A program made the position numbers and the translations under genes. Of a stretch of 28,971 nucleotides of DNA, positions 1 through 7,916 are shown piece after piece. The notes beneath the pieces are model-generated. The model did not search any database and was not told the DNA's origin. It saw only the letters and a list, made by a program, of their open reading frames with translations. Origin of the DNA: CAZFAP01 sp964516325 (GTDB lineage: Bacteria; Auribacterota; JABMQX01); NCBI GenBank assembly GCA_964516325.1, contig CAZFAP010000044.1, positions 1 to 28,971 on the forward strand, written 5' to 3'. Position 1 is the stretch's first letter; every line of letters begins with the position of its first letter.

Positions 1-124
1 GACGCCCACACCGGTTGCCGTGCCTTCGGATAGTCCCGCGCAAAACAGGCGGCCAGCTCCCCAGCCTCTTGAGAAGCCGTTCGCGTTCCTTCAACAACTG
101 ACTATACGATGGTTTTTCTTTCAT
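1..124 (-). CDS. Partial small protein, DUF6788-like N-terminus (runs off left edge)
   Basis: Reading leftward from an ATG at 124-122 there is an open frame of 41 codons to the window edge. It begins MKEKPSYSQLLKERERLLKR and continues with a W-P-P-V-L-R-G-T-I-R-R stretch and then R-C-G-R. The pattern of a short charged helix, a 'P..L.GT/SL..R' segment and a Cys-Gly pair resembles the N-terminus of small proteins of the DUF6788 type, which I recall as often encoded beside transposases; that assignment is from memory. The expected second half, with further Cys residues, lies outside the window. There is no Shine-Dalgarno sequence before the ATG. A good promoter (132-159) would start the transcript within a base or two of it, so the mRNA may be leaderless. 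An in-frame TTG at 94-92 is a less likely alternative start. Confidence 0.5.
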   Translation of the reverse strand, partial: MKEKPSYSQLLKERERLLKRLGSWPPVLRGTIRRHGNRCGR

Positions 125-131
125 ACGAAGC

Positions 132-159
132 AGTATATCATGCTTCGGAATACTGTCAA
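132..159 (-). promoter_or_regulatory. Sigma-70-like promoter for the leftward edge gene
   Basis: On the minus strand there is a perfect -35 TTGACA (159-154), a 16-base spacer and a -10 TATACT (137-132). The predicted transcription start, near 125, almost coincides with the ATG at 124. This supports the edge gene being real and suggests a very short or absent 5' leader. Confidence 0.6.
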
Positions 160-235
160 GAAAAAAATCAAGAAAACCCAAAAATCCTCTCCCCCGGCCG
201 AGACTGAGGCATTACCGAATCAGGGCAGAAACGGG

Positions 236-264
236 TTGACGGAAGTGTTTCGGTCTGTTACAGT
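236..264 (+). promoter_or_regulatory. Possible promoter for the ABC exporter genes
   Basis: TTGACG (236-241), a 17-base spacer and TACAGT (259-264) form a reasonable sigma-70-type promoter pointing at the gene starting at 394. It would leave a leader of about 120 bases. No other gene is visible between 125 and 393. The -10 box is only a moderate match, so this is a candidate, not a firm call. Confidence 0.35.
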
Positions 265-393
265 CTGCGGCACGTTTTCGGAAAGATGAGCCGGGGAACC
301 GAACCGGATAGTTGTTCGTAATAAAGAACGTATTTCGCTCATAAGCGGAGGAGTGTCCTTTCACGCAACGGTCTCAGCGGGAAAAGGAAAGGT

Positions 394-1371
394 ATGATAG
401 AGGTCAAGAGTCTTACGATGCATTACGGGTCCACGGTCGCGGTGGACAACGCTTCATTCAACGTCGAGAAGGGAGAGATTCTGGGTCTGCTCGGCCCGAA
501 CGGCGCCGGAAAGACGACCATCATGCGGATTCTCACCACCTACATCGTGCCGACCTCGGGGACGGCTACCGTAGGCGGACACGATGTGGTCAAGGACCCG
601 ATAGAGGTCCGCAAGATGATCGGATACCTGCCGGAGACGGTTCCGCTGTACAGCGACATGCAGGTATGCGAGTACCTGAAGTTCGTGGCGAAGTCCCGCG
701 GAATCTTTGGCAAGAAGCTCAGGGAGAGAATGGATTGGGTCGTGAAAGCCTCCGGAATCAAAGGGGTGTTCAAGAAGGGAATCACGGAGCTTTCCAAAGG
801 GTTTCGGCAGAGGGTTGGGCTGGCGCAGGCGCTCGTTCACGACCCGGAGGTTCTAATTTTGGACGAGCCGACGATCGGGCTTGACCCGCTGCAAATCGTG
901 GACATTCGGACGCTCATCCGAAGCCTGTCGCGAGAGAAAACGGTCATTTTCAGCACGCATATTCTTCAGGAGGTGGAGGCGGTCAGCGACCGCATCGTCA
1001 TCATCAACGAGGGCAAAATCATCGCGGACGGGACGCTGGACGAACTGGAGAATCGGGCGAAAAAGTCGCGACGATTTGTGCTGACGGTTGAGGCATCGAA
1101 GGGGGCCGTTTCGGATGCGCTGGGAAGGATTGCCCATATATCCGATTTCAGACTTCTCGATGAAAGCAATGGGACGGTCACCTTCGAGCTGATCTGCCCA
1201 CTGGGAAGAGACATATGGGAGGAGGTTGACAGGGTCGTCAAGGAAGAGAAATGGCCGCTGAAGGAGCTCAGGGAAGATAGAATAACGATGGAGGAGACGT
1301 TTATCGCTCTGACGAGGGCTTCGATGGCGGAGTCGCGTAAGGCTGGTTCGCAGGAGGAGGCGAAGGGATGA
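394..1371 (+). CDS. ABC transporter ATP-binding protein (GldA-like)
   Basis: This 325-residue protein is a cytoplasmic ATPase that would power the membrane protein encoded next. All nucleotide-binding motifs are visible: Walker A G-P-N-G-A-G-K-T-T near residue 35, the signature L-S-K-G-F-R-Q-R near 132, Walker B V-L-I-L-D-E-P near 153, and the switch histidine in F-S-T-H. The C-terminal 100 residues form the extra domain common to ABC-2 exporters of the GldA/NatA/CcmA type. The start has a purine-rich AAAGGAAAGGT just before the ATG, which is acceptable but not strong. The stop codon overlaps the next start as ATGA, the usual sign of translational coupling. With the following fused GldF-GldG protein and a DUF4340 protein it makes the standard Gld-type set, whose substrate is unknown outside gliding Bacteroidetes. 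Confidence 0.93.
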   Translation: MIEVKSLTMHYGSTVAVDNASFNVEKGEILGLLGPNGAGKTTIMRILTTYIVPTSGTATVGGHDVVKDPIEVRKMIGYLPETVPLYSDMQVCEYLKFVAKSRGIFGKKLRERMDWVVKASGIKGVFKKGITELSKGFRQRVGLAQALVHDPEVLILDEPTIGLDPLQIVDIRTLIRSLSREKTVIFSTHILQEVEAVSDRIVIINEGKIIADGTLDELENRAKKSRRFVLTVEASKGAVSDALGRIAHISDFRLLDESNGTVTFELICPLGRDIWEEVDRVVKEEKWPLKELREDRITMEETFIALTRASMAESRKAGSQEEAKG

Positions 1372-3836
1372 TGAAGAACTTCTGGGTGATTTTTTGCAGG
1401 GAGATGAAGGCATACTTCAATTCTCCCATCGCATACATATTCGTCATCGTGTTTGTTGTGCTGACGTGCGGGCTGTACATGGCGTCGTTCTTTCTCGCGG
1501 GGCGAGCCGATATGCGGCCGTTCTTCGGCCTTTTGCCGATCGTGCTGATGGTGTTTGTGCCCGCAGTAACGATGCGGCTCTGGGCGGAGGACAAGAAGAT
1601 GGGGACGATCGAGCTACTGCTCACATTCCCCATGAAGAGCTGGCAGATTCTTCTGGGGAAGTTCATTGCGAGCCTCATCTTTGTAGTAGTGGCGCTGGCT
1701 GGGACGGCGACGCTTCCAATAGTCGTCTCGGTTCTTGGGAATCCCGATCCGGGCCCCGTCGTGGGGGGGTATCTTGGGGCGTTGCTTCTCGGGGCATTCT
1801 TCCTTTCGGTTGGTCTGTTCATCTCCGGTTTATGCAAGGACCAGATTGTGGCGTTCATCCTCAGCATCATTGCCAGCTTTTTCTTCTTCTTCATTGGGAC
1901 GGACTTCTTCACCGCTGTCATAGGTGGTTGGATCGGCGGATTCGCTTCGTTCCTACAGGATTACGTCGGGCTGACGCGGCATTTCGAGGGGATTCAGCGC
2001 GGGGTCGTTGACGTTCGGGCGCTGATTTACTTCCTCAGCATGATGGCTCTGTTCCTTGCCCTGAACGCCATATACCTGGAAGGACGCCTCCGACCGAAAG
2101 CGAAAGCCATTTTCACCGGCGCGGTCGTGTTGCTCTTGGCAGCAACGGTAATGGTGAATGTCGTGGTGGCGGGCTTTCGTGCGGGAAGATTCGACCTGAC
2201 GGAGGGAAAAATCTACACGGTGTCGGAATCGGCGGCGAAAGTCCTGAAGGGGCTCAAGGACCAGGTTCAGCTGAAGTTCTACGTTTCCCCCAAAGACAAA
2301 ATGCCCGCGATGCTGAAGACGATCGAGCAGGACGTCACGGACAAGCTCGAAGAATTTCGGATCGTCTCCGACAACGTGCTTCAGTACAAGGTCTATGACC
2401 CTTCGGATGACCCAGGGCTGGCGGACAAAATCCGCGAGAAGGGAGTCCAGCCCTTCCTCGCGCAAACTGTGGACAAGGACGAGATGTCCACGAAGCTCAT
2501 CTATTCTTCGATCATGATTAGCTACGCGGAGAAGAAGGACGAGATTATCCCGCAGGTTACCCCCGGCAACTTCGACAACCTGGAGTACGAACTCATATCG
2601 AGGATTTTCCGCCTCACGCTCCCCGAAAAGCCGGTGGTGGCGATGTACGCGCCGCTCGAGGAAATGGACCCGCAGATGATGCAGATGTTCATGAGAATGG
2701 GGCGGCAGGCGCCGCCGCCGAGGGACAATTTCAATTTCTTGGAGGAAGGGTTGAGGCGGGAGGAGTTCGACATCACACGCACCAAGTTGGCCAAGGGCGA
2801 CGGCATTTCGGAAAAGGCGAAGTGCGTTCTGGTAATCAACCCGGTCGAGCTTAATGAAAGGCAGAGGTACGAAATCAACCGCGCCATGGTGGAGGGCAAA
2901 AACGTTTTCGTCGCCGCTCAGAATTACACTTTTGATTACCGTCCGGCCGGAAGAGAAGCCATTTCCGTCATGCCGCAGGAGGTGAAACCTCAAATCAACG
3001 AGCTGATCAAGAGCTACGGTGTGACGGTGGACGAGCAGTTCCTGATGGATCAGTCGCAGGCGGTCCTCTCGGTCCCGACAGAGCAAAGCCTCGGCGGATT
3101 CATCCGAGTGCAGGTGAGCGCGCCGGTGAAGGTCCCCACGCAGATCGTGGTCAAGGACGAGAACATGAACCGCGAGGTTTCCATCACAAACCGACTGAGC
3201 CAGATACTTTACCTGTGGGGGAGCAAGCTCAACGTGGATAAGGACATAATCAAGGAAGCGGGGCTGAAGCATTCGGTCCTGATGACCTCCACGGAAAAGA
3301 GCTGGACGGTGCCGTTCCATGCCAGTCCCTTGGCCAGAGAGGACATTGCCCCCGTTGCTGACAAGTACGCGGGCAAGCAGCCGCTGATGGTCATGCTTTC
3401 GGGGCAATTCCCCGACGCTTTCAGAGGACAGAAGCGGCCCGAATGGCCTCCGCCGAAGCCCGGCGAAACGCCGCCTCCGTCCCCGTCGGAGCAGGAGGAA
3501 GAAGCGGAGAAGCCTTTGAATCCGAAGCCGGGAAAGCTGATTGTCATGGGGTGCGCGGAAACCTTTACGAATAGTTTCCTTGGCGACGGCGGGAATGGGC
3601 TTCTGGCGAGGAATCTCGTCGATGCCTTGGCGTTGGGAGGAGAACTGATTAACATACGCAGCAAGTCATTCACCGATCGAAGCATCCGTGAGACAAGCCC
3701 CGGGCAGAAGGTCTGGTATCGTTTTCTGACCATGGGGCTTGTGCCGGTGGTGTTCATCGGACTCGGAATCACCCGGTACATCCTGATTAAGAAGGGAAAG
3801 GAGCGGTATCTCCGAAGCCTGGTGGCCGCCGGATAG
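1368..3836 (+). CDS. Fused ABC-2 permease (GldF) and auxiliary protein (GldG)
   Basis: This 822-residue protein joins two usually separate parts. Residues about 1-235 hold six hydrophobic segments of an ABC-2 permease, including the characteristic M-R-L-W-A-E-D-K-K loop. A seventh segment at about 245-262 leads into a large extracytoplasmic GldG-like domain, recognisable by R-F-D-L-T-E-G-K-I-Y-T-V-S-E just after the membrane segment. A Pro/Glu-rich linker lies near 690-720 and a last membrane segment near 785-805, followed by a basic tail. The gene starts inside the stop of the ATPase gene (ATGA overlap). The protein would form the membrane channel of the exporter, with the GldG part facing the periplasm. 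GldF-GldG fusions are known in several phyla, so the fusion itself is not unique. Confidence 0.88.
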   Translation: MMKNFWVIFCREMKAYFNSPIAYIFVIVFVVLTCGLYMASFFLAGRADMRPFFGLLPIVLMVFVPAVTMRLWAEDKKMGTIELLLTFPMKSWQILLGKFIASLIFVVVALAGTATLPIVVSVLGNPDPGPVVGGYLGALLLGAFFLSVGLFISGLCKDQIVAFILSIIASFFFFFIGTDFFTAVIGGWIGGFASFLQDYVGLTRHFEGIQRGVVDVRALIYFLSMMALFLALNAIYLEGRLRPKAKAIFTGAVVLLLAATVMVNVVVAGFRAGRFDLTEGKIYTVSESAAKVLKGLKDQVQLKFYVSPKDKMPAMLKTIEQDVTDKLEEFRIVSDNVLQYKVYDPSDDPGLADKIREKGVQPFLAQTVDKDEMSTKLIYSSIMISYAEKKDEIIPQVTPGNFDNLEYELISRIFRLTLPEKPVVAMYAPLEEMDPQMMQMFMRMGRQAPPPRDNFNFLEEGLRREEFDITRTKLAKGDGISEKAKCVLVINPVELNERQRYEINRAMVEGKNVFVAAQNYTFDYRPAGREAISVMPQEVKPQINELIKSYGVTVDEQFLMDQSQAVLSVPTEQSLGGFIRVQVSAPVKVPTQIVVKDENMNREVSITNRLSQILYLWGSKLNVDKDIIKEAGLKHSVLMTSTEKSWTVPFHASPLAREDIAPVADKYAGKQPLMVMLSGQFPDAFRGQKRPEWPPPKPGETPPPSPSEQEEEAEKPLNPKPGKLIVMGCAETFTNSFLGDGGNGLLARNLVDALALGGELINIRSKSFTDRSIRETSPGQKVWYRFLTMGLVPVVFIGLGITRYILIKKGKERYLRSLVAAG

Positions 3837-3886
3837 CGTGCTGGTTTTGCAGGAAGAAATGGGTTTATTCGTCGCGAGGTGAGGCA

Positions 3887-6136
3887 ATGAAGAAAAGCAC
3901 AGTCATAACCATCATCGTGGTTATTTTCGCACTCATCGTTGTCCGTGGCGTTCAGGAGATTGTGAAGAACCGTCAAAAGGCTCGCCCTGGAGGAGATTTC
4001 GTGAGCATTCTCCCGGAGGACACGAGGGCCGCGGACATTCAAAAGCTGGAGATTTACCGAGGGGAGGAGAAAAAGGACGCCATCGTCCTCGAACGGAGCA
4101 AGGACGGCTGGGCCGTGCCCAGCCGATTCGGCGCCAAGGGCAACGAGGGAAACATCAGCAACCTCCTCAACGACATCAAGAAGCTCAGTGGAGAGCTGAG
4201 GACGAAAAAGGCTTCTCTGCACGAGGACTTTGGCATCACAGCCAAAAAGGCGGTGCATATCTCGCTGTACGATAGGAAAGGGAAGTTGTACCAGGACCTA
4301 CTCCTCGGGAAGAGAGGCGAGCGAGGGACGGAGGGCTTTGTCCGCCTCGCGAGCAGCAACAAGGTCTATCTCGCCGATAAGAACCTCCTCAGCAACCTCG
4401 GCATATACGGGGAGACCGACAACCCCGACGCGAAGAAGTGGCTCGAACTGAAGATGCTGGATAAGAAGAAAGAAGAGATGGCCAAGGTGGCGCTCGATAT
4501 GCCGGGCAAGCAGGTCGTGCTGGAGAAGAAGGAGAAGAAAAAAGAGGAGAAGCCGGAGGAAACGCCGGAGGAATCCGAGACACCCCCGACACCCGAGGAA
4601 AAGAAGGGAGAAAAGAAGGAATATGAGTGGGTGCTGGCAAGCCCTCCGACGGAATTCCAGTTGAAGGAGCCTGCGGTCAATTCCCTGGTCTCGTCGGTAT
4701 CGCAGCTTAACGCGGAGGACATCGCTGACCCGGCGAAGATGAACGAGTACGGGTTCGACGCTTCGATGTACACGGCGACCATTACCATGGACGACGGCAG
4801 CATCGAAACGCTCCTCGTCGGGAAAAAGACGGATAAGGACAACAAGCGGTACGCCAGGCTCAAAGACGGGAGCACCATTTACATCCTCCCTCAATACACG
4901 GTTACCGGCGTCTTCAAGAAAATGAGGGACCTCCTCGAAATCAAGATATGGGACCTCAAGAGGGAAGAGGTCGCCTCGATTAGCCTGCAAAGACCAGAAT
5001 ACGAAATCGTCATGGAACGCCGCGTGAGAGCGGAGAGCAAGGCGAAGGAGAAAAAAGAAGAGAGGGATTACGAATGGGTTCTGGTCAAGCCCGAGACCCG
5101 CTTCAAGCTGGAGGATTACAGGACGACAAGCATCCTCAGCAAACTGGTCAAGCCATCGCCGGATGATCTCTTCTTGACGGGCGAGCCGCAGACCTATGGA
5201 CTCGACTCTCCGGAGTTCAAAGCCGTCATGACGATGAAGGACAACTCCGTCCACACTCTCCTCTTCGGCAAAAAGGTCGAGGATGGAGAGGAGAGATACG
5301 TCAAGTTCGAGGGGAAGGACCACGTCTATTCGTTTTCGAAATACGACTTTGAGGGCCTCTTCCCGAAGCTGCCGAAACTCGTCTCGGTGGACGTGATGAG
5401 AGACCTTCAGAAGAACGACATCGTCTCGCTGAAGTATCACACTCCTAACGAAGATTTTGCCGTCAACCGCAAGGAGGGGGCGCCTGAGACCGATACGAGG
5501 AAGTGGTCTGTCAAGACGGAGAAGGAGGAGTCGGATGCGAGGAGCAGCGTTATTGACGATGTGCTCGATGCGGTCACCGGCATCAGGGGCGATGACTTGA
5601 TTGACATCGTCTTCGGGAAGTCGGATGCGGACTGCGGGCTGGATGCCCCGAGCGAGACGCTCAGCATATCCACCAGGGAAAGTCCGGATAAGTACGTCCT
5701 GCTCTTCGGGAAGAAGGTCTCCGAGGAAAGCCCCGACCGTTACTTCAAGATTAAAGACCAGCCAGAAATCTTTGTATTTTCCGGCACGACGTTCAGCAGC
5801 ATCTTCAAGAAGGCGAAGGACATCGCCGTCGAGAAAGCCATCAAGCCGAAGGAGCCCGGCGAGAAGGCAGAGAAAGCGGAACCGACCGCTCCTCCGAAGG
5901 AACCGGAGAAGACGGAGCCGACCGCTCCGAAAAAAGAAGCCGCCCCTGCGCCTGAGCCGGAAGGCAAGAAAGAGGAAAAGCCTGCTTCACCGGAAGAGCA
6001 GAAGCCCGCTCCTGAGACGCCGACCGAAAAAGCCCCTCTCGAGAGACCCAAGGAAGAGATTCCGGCCCCTCCAATCCCCGAGCCTCCGACGCCGAGAGAG
6101 CCTATTCCGCTCCCCTCGACGCCCGAGAGCAAATGA
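3887..6136 (+). CDS. Membrane-anchored protein with four DUF4340-like repeats
   Basis: This 749-residue protein has an N-terminal hydrophobic anchor (about residues 5-21) and then four related units. Each carries a core of the form 'F/YG(L/I/F)D......(V/A)......L(L)(L/V)GK(K/R)'. They lie near residues 105-165, 285-340, 440-495 and 580-640, the third and fourth with L-F-G-K-K-V. Lys/Glu-rich linkers separate the units, and the last 110 residues are a low-complexity Pro/Glu/Lys/Ala tail. DUF4340 proteins are regularly encoded after GldA/GldFG sets, so a periplasmic partner of the exporter is the natural inference; no biochemical role is known to me. The gene follows 50 bases behind the GldF-GldG gene, with GAGGTGAGG before the ATG. 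The tail and linkers look like wall- or periplasm-spanning spacers. Confidence 0.8.
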   Translation: MKKSTVITIIVVIFALIVVRGVQEIVKNRQKARPGGDFVSILPEDTRAADIQKLEIYRGEEKKDAIVLERSKDGWAVPSRFGAKGNEGNISNLLNDIKKLSGELRTKKASLHEDFGITAKKAVHISLYDRKGKLYQDLLLGKRGERGTEGFVRLASSNKVYLADKNLLSNLGIYGETDNPDAKKWLELKMLDKKKEEMAKVALDMPGKQVVLEKKEKKKEEKPEETPEESETPPTPEEKKGEKKEYEWVLASPPTEFQLKEPAVNSLVSSVSQLNAEDIADPAKMNEYGFDASMYTATITMDDGSIETLLVGKKTDKDNKRYARLKDGSTIYILPQYTVTGVFKKMRDLLEIKIWDLKREEVASISLQRPEYEIVMERRVRAESKAKEKKEERDYEWVLVKPETRFKLEDYRTTSILSKLVKPSPDDLFLTGEPQTYGLDSPEFKAVMTMKDNSVHTLLFGKKVEDGEERYVKFEGKDHVYSFSKYDFEGLFPKLPKLVSVDVMRDLQKNDIVSLKYHTPNEDFAVNRKEGAPETDTRKWSVKTEKEESDARSSVIDDVLDAVTGIRGDDLIDIVFGKSDADCGLDAPSETLSISTRESPDKYVLLFGKKVSEESPDRYFKIKDQPEIFVFSGTTFSSIFKKAKDIAVEKAIKPKEPGEKAEKAEPTAPPKEPEKTEPTAPKKEAAPAPEPEGKKEEKPASPEEQKPAPETPTEKAPLERPKEEIPAPPIPEPPTPREPIPLPSTPESK

Positions 6137-6634
6137 ACGGGCGGCGATAAGTCCCCTAGGGAGTCCGCGCACATTCCTTGCTCGACAGAGACCGTTCCCT
6201 CGCTAAGTACACGAATTCGTAATTTCCGTCGCATATGAGACGGCGTGGGAGGCTTTTTTTGACACGATAACAGGATGGCCAGGATGCTGAAGGCCACCAA
6301 GCAGACCAATGCCGAGTATCCTGTAATCTTGCCCGAAAGCGCGTGATAGAACGTATGAGCCAGAGCACTACGCAGTCTCCTTCAGAAGCTCAATCGCGTA
6401 TCTCGGGCAGAGTGACAAGACCGTCGGGACAATCTCCCCGTTTTTTGGACGGGATGAACAGGATGCACGGGATAGAGAGGATCATCCGGCTCATCCTGTG
6501 ATCCTGTCCCATTTTCTCTTTCTCCGTCGGACCGAGTGCGCCCAAGGGCAAGGGCATCTGGTCAAAAAGACTTCTCCCTGTTCGATACGCTACGGAATCT
6601 GCGAACTGGTGTAGGCAGCATTGACTACAAAACC
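6137..6634. other. Intergenic region with repeats and a weak terminator candidate
   Basis: No convincing gene is present. After the DUF4340 gene there is a ten-base palindrome (ACGAATTCGT, 6211-6220). A CCGTC/GACGG hairpin at about 6226-6242 is followed, ten bases later, by seven T residues (6253-6259), which might be an imperfect terminator. A fragment at about 6268-6290 carries ACAGGATGGCCAGGATG, akin to the repeat copy at 6405-6533. Open frames here coincide with the repeat and have no coding character. Confidence 0.4.
6405..6533 (-). repeat. Dispersed intergenic repeat, copy A
   Basis: Read on the minus strand, this segment matches 23774-23903 on the plus strand over almost its whole length. 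Shared blocks include GAGAAAAT, GGACAGGAT, GGATGATCCTCTC, CATCCTGT, AAAAACGGGG and CCTGTGACTCTCCC or close variants. Both copies lie between genes and in opposite orientation. The recurring CAGGAT/ATCCTG words give it internal symmetry. It encodes nothing recognisable; it is most likely a non-coding interspersed repeat. Confidence 0.75.
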
Positions 6635-6664
6635 TTGACATTCGGGGCGGCAAAGGGTGAGAAT
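6635..6664 (+). promoter_or_regulatory. Promoter of tRNA-Arg
   Basis: A perfect TTGACA (6635-6640) is followed after 18 bases by GAGAAT (6659-6664). The predicted start near 6671 is about 20 bases before the tRNA, a normal distance for a tRNA transcription unit. Confidence 0.55.
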
Positions 6665-6690
6665 CTGACCGATAGCCTCTCGAATGAGAC

Positions 6691-6764
6691 GCGCCTGTAG
6701 CTCAGCAGGACAGAGCACGGGATTCCTAATCCCGGGGCCGCAGGTTCAATTCCTGCCAGGCGCA
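6691..6764 (+). tRNA. tRNA-Arg (anticodon CCU)
   Basis: The cloverleaf is complete. The acceptor stem GCGCCTG (6691-6697) pairs with CAGGCGC (6757-6763) and the discriminator base is A (6764). The D stem is GCTC/GAGC. The anticodon stem CGGGA/TCCCG encloses loop TTCCTAA with anticodon CCT (6725-6727). The variable loop has five bases and the T stem GCAGG/CCTGC carries the TTCAATT loop. It reads the AGG codon. The 3' CCA is not encoded and must be added after transcription. I see no integrase or attachment-site duplication next to it. Confidence 0.96.
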
Positions 6765-6983
6765 ATTCGCCGAGAAGGCAAGCTCCACGAGAAGCAGTGT
6801 GCGGCTTGGCCCCGCATTCCGCCAAGTCCGGCGACCCGATTGCAGCCCCATACCGCGCGCGGATTTGCCTTGCGTTCGACCTCGGTGAGGTTGGTATCCC
6901 ACCCACGCCCGTTCGATCGCCACGCCACAGACACCAGCTCTCGCCCTGAAGCTCAGGGCCTCCGCCGCCGGATGAAAAATTGG

Positions 6984-7012
6984 TTGCCGCACCGGCCCCG
7001 CGTTAATACTAT
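6984..7012 (+). promoter_or_regulatory. Possible promoter of pyrK-pyrD
   Basis: TTGCCG (6984-6989), 17 bases and TACTAT (7007-7012) form a moderate promoter about 40 bases before the pyrK start. Each box matches four of six consensus bases. It would transcribe pyrK separately from the tRNA. Confidence 0.3.
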
Positions 7013-7040
7013 AGGCCTGTCATCAGAGCGGTCGAATAGC

Positions 7041-7046
7041 AGGAGG
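7041..7046 (+). promoter_or_regulatory. Ribosome binding site that decides the pyrK start
   Basis: A full AGGAGG lies six bases before the GTG at 7053. The open frame extends back to 6684, but that part contains the tRNA gene and cannot be coding, so this site fixes the start. Confidence 0.85.
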
Positions 7047-7052
7047 CGTTAC

Positions 7053-7916
7053 GTGTATTGCCGACGGGTTGAGCTTGTTTCCAACGAGAGAATTTCGGAA
7101 AGGTATTTTCGCATTGCGTTTGAGTGCGAGGAGATTGCGCGAGAGGCTCGCCCCGGGCAATTCCTGATGGTGCGGTTGGTTGACCCGGCATGGGAATACC
7201 TGCTGAGCCGGCCGCTGAGCTTGTGCAAGGTGGAGGGAGCGCGAATCGAGCTTCTGTTCAACGTCATCGGGAAAGGGACGAAACTTCTTTCTCAAGTACG
7301 GAAAGGGGACATGCTCGAAATCCTCGGTCCTCTCGGAAAAGGGTTTACGATTGAACGTGTGGCTAAGCCCATTCTCGTCGGAGGAGGGATGGGAATTGCG
7401 CCCCTTCCATTTCTCGCTTCGGAAATAGCCAAGAGCGGGCGAGCCGCAGAGATGGCCGTTTTTCTCGGGGCGAGGACGGCAGCCGCGCTGTGCCTCCAGG
7501 AGACTTTCGCCGCTCTCGGCGCCACGGTTAAGGTCGCCACGGACGATGGCAGCGCGGGGCACGAGGGGCCGGTGACCGAGCTTCTCGAAGAGGAACTGAA
7601 TCGCGCCGAACAAGACCGAGCTGCCGAGGTGCGTCCGGGCAGGCGCGGCACCGTTTCTTCAAGCGGAGGCAGGAAAGCCCGTCGGATTGTGTACGCGTGC
7701 GGACCGACCGCGATGCTCAAGACAATCGCCCGTCTCACGCGAGAACACGGCGTCGGATGCCAGGTTTCCGTCGAGGAGCGGATGGGATGCGGAGTCGGAG
7801 CGTGCATGAGCTGTGCCTGCAAAACACGCGCCCGCGAGGGACGGGAGCACTTCAAGCGGGTCTGCGTTGAGGGGCCCGTTTTCGACGCGGAGGAGCTTGT
7901 CTTCGATGAAGACTGA
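7053..7916 (+). CDS. pyrK: Dihydroorotate dehydrogenase B, electron-transfer subunit
   Basis: PyrK passes electrons from the dihydroorotate dehydrogenase catalytic subunit to NAD+ through FAD and a [2Fe-2S] cluster. The 287-residue product, from the GTG start, shows the FAD-binding R-P-L-S at 53-56, the pyridine-nucleotide motif G-G-G-M-G at 110-114, and the cluster ligands Cys246, Cys251, Cys254 and Cys271 in the order C-x4-C-x2-C-x16-C. These are the defining PyrK features. The stop overlaps the pyrD start by 11 bases, and the two proteins form the class 1B enzyme. An Arg/Ser/Gly-rich stretch (about residues 193-215), just before the R-I-V-Y-A-C-G-P motif, looks like a family-atypical insertion. 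The length is within the normal range. Confidence 0.93.
   Translation: MYCRRVELVSNERISERYFRIAFECEEIAREARPGQFLMVRLVDPAWEYLLSRPLSLCKVEGARIELLFNVIGKGTKLLSQVRKGDMLEILGPLGKGFTIERVAKPILVGGGMGIAPLPFLASEIAKSGRAAEMAVFLGARTAAALCLQETFAALGATVKVATDDGSAGHEGPVTELLEEELNRAEQDRAAEVRPGRRGTVSSSGGRKARRIVYACGPTAMLKTIARLTREHGVGCQVSVEERMGCGVGACMSCACKTRAREGREHFKRVCVEGPVFDAEELVFDED

Noticed and set aside
20..289. 89-codon plus-strand frame at the left edge
   Set aside because: It runs across the leftward gene and its promoter, has no ribosome site and no protein-like pattern.
1953..3407. Long minus-strand frame (484 codons) inside the GldF-GldG gene
   Set aside because: It is antisense to a clearly coding gene, is rich in His/Arg/Leu from codon shadowing, and has no motif.
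6691..6764. tRNA-Arg as an integration site of a genomic island
   Set aside because: No integrase follows and no repeat of the tRNA 3' end was noticed; housekeeping genes lie directly downstream.
6684..7052. N-terminal extension of PyrK by 123 codons
   Set aside because: It would translate through the tRNA-Arg gene; the AGGAGG at 7041 with GTG at 7053 gives a normal PyrK.
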